DNA of 64,000 nucleotides from Agaribacillus aureus (GTDB taxonomy: Bacteria > Bacteroidota > Bacteroidia > Cytophagales > Cyclobacteriaceae), in the NCBI GenBank assembly GCA_030442055.1, contig JAUJEB010000008.1, positions 273,112-337,111 of the forward strand, read 5' to 3'. The notes beneath the pieces were generated by a model. The model did not search any database and was not told the origin of the DNA. It saw only the letters and a program-made list of their open reading frames with translations. Positions 9,075 to 16,591 of this stretch are shown in pieces. A program made the translations under genes and the position numbers. Position 1 is the stretch's first letter. Each line of letters opens with the position of its first letter.

Positions 9075-10307
9075 CTAAATATCTATTTCAACCACATGTT
9101 GCAGCAGGTCTTCGAAGGTTTCCCTTTTTCTGATAAGGTGGGCTTTACCATCGAGAATTAACACTTCGGCAGGTCGCAACCGGGAATTATAATTAGAGGC
9201 CATGGAAAACCCGTACGCTCCGGCATTTTTGATGGCAATGATGTCGCCTTCTCTTACTTCATTTAGCTTCCTGTCCCATCCAAGCGTATCGGTTTCGCAA
9301 ATGTAACCTACCACCGTATATACGCGGTTAGTGCCTTTGGGATTACTGATATTTACCATGTCATGATAGGCGTCATACATCATAGGTCGCAAGAGGTGAT
9401 TCATACCTGAGTCCACACCTGCAAACACCGTTGCCGGAGTAGTCTTAACAACGTTGGTTTTTACCAGCAAAATACCTGATTCACTCACCAGGAACTTGCC
9501 CGGCTCAAACCACAACTCGAGGTCGCGACCGTATTCTTTACAAAAGTCTTTGTAGGCGCTTTCAATGCTTTTACCAAGGGACTTTAAGTCAGTAGTCACA
9601 TCACCCTCTCTGTAGCTGACCTTAAATCCGCTGCCAAAGTCCAGAAATTGCAGGTTTTCGAAATCCTGGGCAATGTCAAATACAATTTGCGCCCCTTTCA
9701 GGAAAACCTCTGAGTCAAGGATATCAGAACCGGTATGCATATGCAAGCCCATGACGTTGATGTTATATGTCTGCACAATTCTGAGAATATGTCTTTTTTG
9801 GAGAATGGATATGCCAAATTTTGAATCAATATGCCCGGTGGAGATTTTCGCATTTCCTCCCGCCATGATGTGCGGATTAAGACGGATGCAGCAAGGAACT
9901 GTATTTCCATAGCTGTTTCCAAACTGCTCCAACACCGATATATTATCAATGTTTACCATCAGCCCCATCTCCACGGCCTCCTTTATCTCCTCAAAAGATA
10001 CGCAGTTGGGTGTAAACAATATTTCGTGAGGCGCATAGCCGGCCTTGATACCCAGATGCGCTTCATTGATGGATACTGCGTCCATACCAATACCCTCTCT
10101 TCTCATTAACTTAAGAATAGATAAATTAGTAAGTGCCTTTGCGGCATATTTGATTTTGAGGTTTACACCGGAAAAGGCGCCGGTCAAATAATTTATTTGA
10201 TGTATGATTTTTTCTCCGTCATATACGTATACAGGCGTACCAAATTGCGCTGCTAATTTTTCCAGGTTAATCCCCTGTATTTGATATTTGTTATTTACCA
10301 GCTTCAT
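9075..10307 (-). CDS. lysA: diaminopimelate decarboxylase
   Basis: A fold-III PLP decarboxylase that converts meso-diaminopimelate to L-lysine, the last step of lysine synthesis. Counting from the upstream ATG at 10325, the PLP lysine is K63 in KIKYAAKALTN. Further motifs are the H-box GLHMHTGSDI, the glycine-rich phosphate loop FLDFGSGFKVSY, and CETDTLGWDR, which carries the active-site cysteine contributed across the dimer. Start choice is between ATG 10307 (MKLVNNKYQIQG, the usual family beginning) and ATG 10325, six residues longer. Length (~410) is normal. It is encoded opposite to both neighbours. Confidence 0.92.
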   Translation of the reverse strand: MKLVNNKYQIQGINLEKLAAQFGTPVYVYDGEKIIHQINYLTGAFSGVNLKIKYAAKALTNLSILKLMRREGIGMDAVSINEAHLGIKAGYAPHEILFTPNCVSFEEIKEAVEMGLMVNIDNISVLEQFGNSYGNTVPCCIRLNPHIMAGGNAKISTGHIDSKFGISILQKRHILRIVQTYNINVMGLHMHTGSDILDSEVFLKGAQIVFDIAQDFENLQFLDFGSGFKVSYREGDVTTDLKSLGKSIESAYKDFCKEYGRDLELWFEPGKFLVSESGILLVKTNVVKTTPATVFAGVDSGMNHLLRPMMYDAYHDMVNISNPKGTNRVYTVVGYICETDTLGWDRKLNEVREGDIIAIKNAGAYGFSMASNYNSRLRPAEVLILDGKAHLIRKRETFEDLLQHVVEIDI

Positions 10308-10628
10308 ACTTGTAAAAGTTTTCAATTGATCAGAAACTTGGCAAAAGTATCAAATAGAACCGTTTTATAAAAGAACTATTATGTTTTAAGAATTATCAAA
10401 TATTTTATTGTTATTTTAAAGCATCGATAGTATGGAAAGCGATTTGTTAACGACAGTCCCAATGTTGCCAGGCGATTTGTAATCGTCAATAAATACCAGT
10501 CTATAGCCATATTGGTTAGTTTAGCCGGGCCGTTCCTTGCACTGGTCTAATTTGTAGATATAACATCGTTTAATTGAGGTTATATTTGCTTGATTTGAGT
10601 TACCATTAATCAAAAGAACAACTTTTCT
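10308..10628. promoter_or_regulatory. intergenic region between lysA and the DUF3078 gene, with -7 element
   Basis: The divergent 0.3 kb gap contains TATATTTG at 10581-10588, a match to the Bacteroidota -7 element TAnnTTTG, about 40 bases before the DUF3078 start. A TTTG at 10551 lies slightly farther upstream than the usual -33 position. The rest is AT-rich and shows no other recognisable feature. Confidence 0.4.
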
Positions 10629-11528
10629 ATGATCATGAACACTAGATTTATACTGTTATTAATACCTTTTATCTGTTGGGGCGTTGGCTTGTCGGCCCAG
10701 GAAAATCCTGACACCACCTACTGGAAAAAAGATTTTAAAGTGGGTCTGAACTTTAACCAGGCCGCTTTTTCTTCCAACTGGAAAGGGGGAGGGGTCAATT
10801 CCATCGGGCTAACCGGATTGCTGAACTATAAGGCAAAATATAACAAAGGCCAGCATTCATGGGATAATGAGATTGATTTGGCCTATGGCATCGTTAAAAA
10901 TCAGGATCAGAGCAGTAGAAAATCTATCGACCGGATTTTTCTGGATACTAAATACGGCAGAAAATTTGATGAAAAATGGGAGCTGTTTTCCTCTGCCAAT
11001 TTACTGACGCAATTTACCAAAGGGTATAACTATGATGTGGAATTTCCCAATGGAGAAGTAAAAGACAGTGTTATTTCCAACCTTTTTGCGCCGGCATTTT
11101 TAACCTTTGCCTGGGGGTTTCAATATCAGCCCACCGAATACTTCAACATAAGGTTTTCACCACTTACCCCGAGATTTACATTTGTAACGGATAATGATTT
11201 ATCCGACCTGGGGGCTTATGGCGTTGATCCGGGTGAAAATTTAAGATCGGAATGGCTGGCATTTCAGGCGTTGGCGGATTTTGATAAAGAGATCGCCAAA
11301 AATCTGAATTTAAAGTGGAAATACCTTTTATACATTAATTATGAAAATCTGAGTCTCGACGAATGGGATCACCGGTTGGACCTGATTTTAAATGCAAAAG
11401 TCAATAAATTTATGAGCGTCAATCTTGGGGCTATTGTGATTTACGATTTTGATCAGGTTGACGAGGTGCAGTTTAATCAGTTCTTTAACCTTGGCCTGGT
11501 TTACGAAGTGAAAAATTATGAGGATTGA
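10629..11528 (+). CDS. DUF3078 outer-membrane beta-barrel-like protein
   Basis: The 299 residues begin with a signal peptide (MNTRFILLLIPFICWGVGLSAQ, cleavage after AQ) followed by the characteristic Bacteroidota DUF3078 opening YWKKDFKVGLNFNQAAFSSNWKGGG. Alternating hydrophobic strands with aromatic ends run to the C-terminus (LGLVYEVKNYED), as expected of an outer-membrane barrel. The start could be ATG 10629 or ATG 10635. Function is not established for this family. It lies ~130 bases upstream of a two-component pair on the same strand. Confidence 0.8.
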   Translation: MIMNTRFILLLIPFICWGVGLSAQENPDTTYWKKDFKVGLNFNQAAFSSNWKGGGVNSIGLTGLLNYKAKYNKGQHSWDNEIDLAYGIVKNQDQSSRKSIDRIFLDTKYGRKFDEKWELFSSANLLTQFTKGYNYDVEFPNGEVKDSVISNLFAPAFLTFAWGFQYQPTEYFNIRFSPLTPRFTFVTDNDLSDLGAYGVDPGENLRSEWLAFQALADFDKEIAKNLNLKWKYLLYINYENLSLDEWDHRLDLILNAKVNKFMSVNLGAIVIYDFDQVDEVQFNQFFNLGLVYEVKNYED

Positions 11529-11640
11529 TTGGCGGCAATCAGGCGATCCATGTCTTGATAGTTTATCGCAGAAATGATAAAAGTGTCGGTAAAGCATTGT
11601 TAAACATTGTTAAATCAGAACGTATTAAGTGTTAATGGGT

Positions 11641-11648
11641 TAATTTTG
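11641..11648 (+). promoter_or_regulatory. candidate -7 element for the histidine kinase gene
   Basis: TAATTTTG fits the Bacteroidota -7 consensus TAnnTTTG and lies 9 bases before the ATG at 11657, so the transcript would have almost no leader. A good TTTG -33 element is not seen at the expected distance. Confidence 0.3.
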
Positions 11649-11656
11649 TTACTACT

Positions 11657-13309
11657 ATGAGCAAAACAACTATCCGTTTAATCATTGTTCTGATGAGCGC
11701 GGCGCTGTTGGGGTTGGTAGGGTTTCAAATTTATTGGGTAAGCAATGCCCAGCGTATCAATAAGGCCAGGTTCAAACAAGATGTGCACGAAGCGCTGAGT
11801 CTGGTTGCGCAAAAACTGGAAAAGCAGGAAACTTTTTTGATTGCCCAAAATAATTTTAAAAGCAAGTTCCGCTGGAGTGATCCGCTTGATTTGAGCTCTG
11901 ATACTATCGAATTTTTTGAAAGCTCCTTTCAAAAAAGGGTAGTTAATCGTAACGATCTGGATAATGACAGCCTGTCTATTCCCAATCAAACCGTGTTAAG
12001 TTATCAGTTTGAAGCCAATGACGGCTTTGAAATTATTGCTGAAATTGATGAACAGGCCAATATCAGCGAGAAAACCAATATCAAGGATGGAAATAACGAG
12101 GTAAAGGTATTGAGGAAGGAATACAATAACGACAGTGAGATTGGCAAGAATATCAAGCATGACTTCCAAAAAATCGCCAGGAAGGCAGAAATGTTTAACG
12201 TGGTTTTAAATGAGATCCTATCCGGTAAAAGACAAATTAAAAACCGGATCAATCCACAGCGTCTGGATTCCCTTTTGAAGACAGAATTTAATAATAAAGG
12301 TATCACCCTGGTTTATGATTTTGGGGTACTTAATGAAAATAGTGAAGAATTTGTTTTTTCGCGAATAGAGGATGATCATTATAAATTGCGGGAGTCTGAC
12401 CTGAGGACAGCGCTGTTTCCCAACGATGTGGTGGGGGCCTCCAGTCATGTGTTAGTCAGTTTTCCTAATCAGCAAAAGTTTTTGCTACGTAAAATGGGGC
12501 TGACACTCGCCTCATCCATATTGTTGATACTCATCATCATTTTTTGCTTTGCCTATGCCATTACCACGATCATAAAACAAAAAAAATTATCGGAGGTCAA
12601 AAACGATTTCATCAATAATATGACCCACGAGTTTAAAACTCCGATTTCCACGGTTTCTCTGGCTTGTGAGGCACTGCAAGATAAGGATATAAGTGAAAAT
12701 CAAAGCATTCGTGAACGCTATTTAAACATTATCAAGGTAGAGAACAAAAGACTGGCGGTACAGGTGGAAAAAGTACTGCAAATGGCTACATTGGATAAAG
12801 GCGAATTTGACCTAAAAATATCGGATGTAAACGTCAATCAAATAATCGAGGAGGCAGTCTCAAATATTTATATGCAGGTTGAGAAAAAAGGTGGTTCGGT
12901 AGAAAAGATATTAAAAGCCCAGCAATCAATGATCGAAGCCGATGAGCTGCACGTATCTAACATTATCCGGAATTTGCTGGATAATGCCAATAAGTACTCT
13001 CCGGTTGAACCCAAGATTACGGTGAAGACGGAGGATAAGCCCAACGGGATCAGTATTAAGATAATTGATAAAGGTATTGGGCTGGCAAAGGAATCCATCC
13101 ACAAAATTTTCGATAAATTTTACAGAGTTCCTACCGGAAACGTTCATGATTTTAAAGGGTTTGGATTAGGCTTGGCCTATGTAAAGACCATGGTCGAAGC
13201 TCATGGAGGATCCATTAATGTCAAAAGCGAGCTCAATAAAGGCAGTATATTCGAATTATTTTTCCCTAAAAAAAATGCAAAAACAGAAAATACTTTTGGT
13301 AGAAGATGA
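11657..13309 (+). CDS. transmembrane sensor histidine kinase
   Basis: The 550-residue protein has an N-terminal membrane helix (about 5-27), a ~245-residue periplasmic sensor region, a second helix near 275-300 (LASSILLILIIIFCFAYAI) and a cytoplasmic kinase core. The H-box is NNMTHEFKTPISTVSL, the N-box NIIRNLLDNANKYSP, G1 DKGIGL and G2 GFGLGLAYVKTM. No HAMP domain is evident. Its 3' end overlaps the response-regulator gene by 35 bases in another frame, so the pair is almost certainly translated together. The signal is unknown. Confidence 0.92.
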   Translation: MSKTTIRLIIVLMSAALLGLVGFQIYWVSNAQRINKARFKQDVHEALSLVAQKLEKQETFLIAQNNFKSKFRWSDPLDLSSDTIEFFESSFQKRVVNRNDLDNDSLSIPNQTVLSYQFEANDGFEIIAEIDEQANISEKTNIKDGNNEVKVLRKEYNNDSEIGKNIKHDFQKIARKAEMFNVVLNEILSGKRQIKNRINPQRLDSLLKTEFNNKGITLVYDFGVLNENSEEFVFSRIEDDHYKLRESDLRTALFPNDVVGASSHVLVSFPNQQKFLLRKMGLTLASSILLILIIIFCFAYAITTIIKQKKLSEVKNDFINNMTHEFKTPISTVSLACEALQDKDISENQSIRERYLNIIKVENKRLAVQVEKVLQMATLDKGEFDLKISDVNVNQIIEEAVSNIYMQVEKKGGSVEKILKAQQSMIEADELHVSNIIRNLLDNANKYSPVEPKITVKTEDKPNGISIKIIDKGIGLAKESIHKIFDKFYRVPTGNVHDFKGFGLGLAYVKTMVEAHGGSINVKSELNKGSIFELFFPKKNAKTENTFGRR

Positions 13310-13973
13310 CCTTAATCTTGGACAAATATTAAAAGAATACCTGGATATAAAAGGATTTGATACCAAGTTATGCCGGGATGGGGAAGAAGGCTTTGAAGCC
13401 TTTGAGAATGATAGTTTTGATCTCTGTATTTTTGACATCATGTTGCCAAAGAAAGATGGCTTTTCCCTGGCTCGGGAAATCAAGGTGGCCGATAAAATCA
13501 CGCCTATAATTTTTTTGACAGCAAAATCTATGAAGCAAGACACGATTGAGGGCTTCAAATTGGGTGCTGATGACTATATCACCAAACCTTTTAGCATGGA
13601 GGAATTGTTGTTGCGCATAAAAGCTATACTCAGGCGCTCTGGCAGCAATGCGCAAAGCAAACCTGAATTGCAGGTTTTTAAAATTGGTGGTTTTACCTTT
13701 GACTATGATCTTCATCAACTGACTTACAATAATGTCACCACTAAGCTGACTTCCAAAGAGGCGGAGCTATTAAAATTATTTTGTCTGAACATCAATCAAA
13801 CCCTGGACAGAAGTACTGCGCTGAAAATTATCTGGAGAGATGACAGTTACTTTAACGCGCGAAGTATGGACGTTTATATTACCAAATTGAGAAAATACCT
13901 GAAAGAGGATCCCACGCTGGAGATTTTGACGGTCAGAGGTACGGGTTTCAAGTTGGTGGAAAAAACTTTATAA
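13275..13973 (+). CDS. OmpR/PhoB-family response regulator
   Basis: The ATG at 13275 (MQKQKILLVEDDLNLG) is the correct start; the longer open frame from 13203 lies inside the kinase gene and reads non-homologous residues. The receiver domain shows the acidic pair (VEDD), the phosphorylatable Asp in DLCIFDIMLPKKDG, the Thr in PIIFLTAKS and the Lys in DDYITKPFS. The C-terminal winged helix contains LTSKEAELLKLFCLN, RSMDVYITKLRKYL and ILTVRGTGFKLV. It is the cognate partner of the overlapping kinase; DNA targets are unknown. Confidence 0.93.
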   Translation: MQKQKILLVEDDLNLGQILKEYLDIKGFDTKLCRDGEEGFEAFENDSFDLCIFDIMLPKKDGFSLAREIKVADKITPIIFLTAKSMKQDTIEGFKLGADDYITKPFSMEELLLRIKAILRRSGSNAQSKPELQVFKIGGFTFDYDLHQLTYNNVTTKLTSKEAELLKLFCLNINQTLDRSTALKIIWRDDSYFNARSMDVYITKLRKYLKEDPTLEILTVRGTGFKLVEKTL

Positions 13974-14306
13974 CCATATCCCTTCTTGAGATGATCTACG
14001 GTCTAAAAGGGTTTTGGTAGTCATTATCTTGTCAAAGGTCATTAATAAAAAATCCAATGGTTATCGTTTATGAGTGGTATTTGTTATTAAGCTAATTTTT
14101 GGCTATATTCAATTGCGCCCTAATGCCACACTTCAGAAATCCACTAAATGTTCATAAATACTTGAAGGTTTTGCCTTTAATGTCGTTCCAGGGCTTGGGC
14201 GGGTCTAAGGTGATTACAAATGCAGCATGTATTTTGTAGTGAGTAAAAGACCAAGTGGATTAAAATTTTTGATAGATTAGCAGCTATATAATTTAATGAG
14301 ACTGAT
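13974..14306. other. intergenic region, no gene seen
   Basis: These 333 bases separate the response regulator from the HisA-like gene. I see no open frame with coding character, no tRNA-like fold and no clear promoter consensus. It presumably carries the promoter of the HisA-like gene. Confidence 0.35.
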
Positions 14307-15035
14307 ATGATTAAAATACTACCTTCCATATGGATTATTAAAGGCAAATGTGTCAGGGTTAAGCAAGGCGATTTTTCAAATCAAATCATTTATAACGATA
14401 GCCCTTTGGATGTTGCCATGGAATTTGAAGATCATGGTATATCGCAAATACATTTGGTTGATTTGGATGGTGCCAGAAGGGGAAGTCCGGTTAATTATGG
14501 CGCATTGGAGTCCATAGCGGGATATACCGATCTAGAAATAGATTTTACCGGTGGTATTCACACCGATGGAGATATAAGTAAAGCATTCGAATACGGCGCT
14601 AATTACATAACCGCTGCTACGGTGGCAGTATATGACAAGGAGTTATTTGCGTCCTGGATTGTTTCTTACGGGCGGGAAAATGTAACGTTGGCCGCTGATT
14701 CAATAGACAGAAATATCATTATTAAAGGTTGGCAAAAACAAACGACCATAAATATTTTCGACCATGTGCAATACTTTTATGACAGAGGGTTGAAATATTT
14801 AAAAACTACCGATATTGATAAAGACGGGTTGTTGACGGGGCCTTCTTTTGAGTTATATAAAGAGCTAATTGACAGGTTCCCTTCCATATGCGTCATTGCA
14901 AGTGGCGGGGTGAGATCTATCGATGATATTGAAAAACTGCAGGAGCTGGGTGTTTGGGGCGTACATTTTGGCAAGGCTTACTACGAAGGGACAATCAAAT
15001 TAAAAGACATAGAGAAGTTTATGGTGACCAGCTAA
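14307..15035 (+). CDS. HisA/HisF-family TIM-barrel protein, divergent stand-alone HisA homologue
   Basis: The 242 residues align along their length with HisA, the isomerase of histidine synthesis: VDLDGARRG, TGGIHTDGDI, the phosphate loop IASGGVRSIDDI and WGVHFGKAYYEG. The second catalytic aspartate is present (D169 in TTDIDKDG). The first is not: where HisA has PALDLIDG, this protein has PSIWIIKG, so Trp9 replaces the catalytic Asp. No other his gene is nearby. I infer a paralogue with altered or lost isomerase activity, not the pathway HisA. Start ATG 14307 fits the family's beginning. Confidence 0.75.
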   Translation: MIKILPSIWIIKGKCVRVKQGDFSNQIIYNDSPLDVAMEFEDHGISQIHLVDLDGARRGSPVNYGALESIAGYTDLEIDFTGGIHTDGDISKAFEYGANYITAATVAVYDKELFASWIVSYGRENVTLAADSIDRNIIIKGWQKQTTINIFDHVQYFYDRGLKYLKTTDIDKDGLLTGPSFELYKELIDRFPSICVIASGGVRSIDDIEKLQELGVWGVHFGKAYYEGTIKLKDIEKFMVTS

Positions 15036-15059
15036 CTTTACGGCTTCTACACTATAATA

Positions 15060-15088
15060 CAAAAAGCCAAACTTCTGAGTCTGGCTTA
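15060..15088 (-). terminator. probable bidirectional terminator
   Basis: The stem AAGCCA (15064-15069) pairs with TGGCTT (15082-15087) around a 12-base loop. On the minus strand it is followed by TTTTT, so it can end the minus-strand gene at 15114. It also lies just past the HisA-like gene on the plus strand. Confidence 0.55.
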
Positions 15089-15113
15089 TCAACAAGTAAT
15101 AATATTTTTTAAG

Positions 15114-15560
15114 TTAATACAGTAATCTGTTAATTATCCTATCGGCCAGACGTTTTCCATTGCTGATAATGGATGAATTTCCAGGGATGTTAATCGCATC
15201 TTTTTCCTTGGAAATATTAAGGATATCCGCAATCTTAAATTTGTACATCAGGTAGAATAAAAAGTTGTACGAAATAGCAGATTGAGAAGTGTTGTCCGGT
15301 TTTTTTACTTTGGTGGGAGTGGTTGTTTTCTTTCCTTCTACAACCTTTTCAGAAGATTTAAGGCTATCCGTTTTAAATAAACTTTTCTCCGAAATCTTAC
15401 CGTTTTTGTTTTCGGATATGGGTGTAATTGGTTTTACTCTTTTAACCTCTGTATTTTTTCCATCAGTTCCGGTATCAACCGCCAGGGCACCACCCACAGA
15501 AATAATTACAATCAAAGAAATTGTAAACAGTGCTTTTATGTGATTGAGAAACTTCGCCAT
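15114..15560 (-). CDS. small secreted or membrane-anchored hypothetical protein
   Basis: The preferred start, ATG at 15560, gives MAKFLNHIKALFTISLIVII, a signal or membrane helix, then a Lys/Thr/Ser-rich linker (residues ~35-95) and a C-terminal part with a hydrophobic stretch (ISYNFLFYLMYKFKIADIL). An upstream ATG at 15632 would add 24 residues that do not look coding. I do not recognise a family. It is transcribed away from the acetyltransferase gene and ends at the hairpin at 15060. Confidence 0.5.
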   Translation of the reverse strand: MAKFLNHIKALFTISLIVIISVGGALAVDTGTDGKNTEVKRVKPITPISENKNGKISEKSLFKTDSLKSSEKVVEGKKTTTPTKVKKPDNTSQSAISYNFLFYLMYKFKIADILNISKEKDAINIPGNSSIISNGKRLADRIINRLLY

Positions 15561-15721
15561 GCTGCAATAAAGATACTGAAAAAACACAAAAATGTTTCTG
15601 TTACTAACGTTATTTATGATAAATGGTTGCAATTTTGTTTAACCTGCCGAAGTTTAGTGATGAAAGTGTATTTTTTTAATAAAAGTGGCGATAGATGTAA
15701 ATTAACCCATAGTTTTACACC

Positions 15722-16582
15722 ATGGATAATCTGTTAATAAGAAACCCTGTACCGGCGGATCTTCCCGGAATGTATAAGTCTTTCTTAGCAGCATTTTCCG
15801 ATTACCAGCTTCCGTTTAGACTATCGGAGGAGGCGTTTCATAAGAAATTTGTAGAAAAATTAAGTATTGATTTCAATCTGTCATGCATTGCTTTGGACCA
15901 ACAGAAAATTGTGGCTTTCATTTTTACAAGTCTGGCTTGCTATGACGGTAAATGGACAGCCTATAATGGCGGCACCGGGGTGATCCCAGCTTTTCGTGGC
16001 AGACAACTGACAGCTCGCTTATATAACGTCATACTTCCGCAATTAAGGAAGCAAGATGTTGAGCAATGTGTGCTGGAGGTTTTGACGACTAATCACCAGG
16101 CGATACGTGCCTATGAAAAAATCGGATTTAAAAAATCACGTTATTATAATTGTTTTAAATTACTTTCGGTACCAAAGAGAGGAGAAACCACAATCCAGGG
16201 TGTAATGATAGGCGAATGTCCCAACCCTGACTGGGATTTATTTAATACCTATGATGACGACAACTCCTCTTTTCTGGATAGTCAATCTTTGTTGAAGAAA
16301 AACCTGAAAAATGAAGTTGTGGTAACGGCTGTTTACAATGGGAAAACAATAGCATACGTCATTTATCAAAAAAACGGGCGATTTTCGAGAATCGGTGTCG
16401 ATCCGGATTTTAGAGGAAAGGGAGTGGGTAGCGCATTGGTACATTTTGCCTTCCGGGACTGTGATAATAAGGAATTGACAGTGATCAATGTTAACCGGGA
16501 AAACGACAAGATAATCCGGTTTTTTACAAACCTGGGTTTTAAAAATCAGGTGGATCAATATGAATTAAAATTAGTGCTCTGA
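15722..16582 (+). CDS. tandem GNAT-domain N-acetyltransferase
   Basis: The 286 residues contain two GNAT folds. The first (~1-145) has the acetyl-CoA loop GVIPAFRGRQLTARLY and then QAIRAYEKIGFKKSR. The second (~160-286) has RIGVDPDFRGKGVGSALV and the closing IIRFFTNLGFKNQ. Each V-x-P-x-F/Y-R-G-x-G-pattern segment binds the CoA pyrophosphate. Such double GNAT proteins acetylate small molecules or amines; the substrate is not evident. It ends 9 bases before murF-alr, so they may share a message. Confidence 0.85.
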   Translation: MDNLLIRNPVPADLPGMYKSFLAAFSDYQLPFRLSEEAFHKKFVEKLSIDFNLSCIALDQQKIVAFIFTSLACYDGKWTAYNGGTGVIPAFRGRQLTARLYNVILPQLRKQDVEQCVLEVLTTNHQAIRAYEKIGFKKSRYYNCFKLLSVPKRGETTIQGVMIGECPNPDWDLFNTYDDDNSSFLDSQSLLKKNLKNEVVVTAVYNGKTIAYVIYQKNGRFSRIGVDPDFRGKGVGSALVHFAFRDCDNKELTVINVNRENDKIIRFFTNLGFKNQVDQYELKLVL

Positions 16583-16591
16583 ATTTAATGT

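Noticed and set aside
13203..13274. Upstream extension of the response regulator
   Set aside because: It lies within the kinase gene in another frame and adds residues unrelated to receiver domains.
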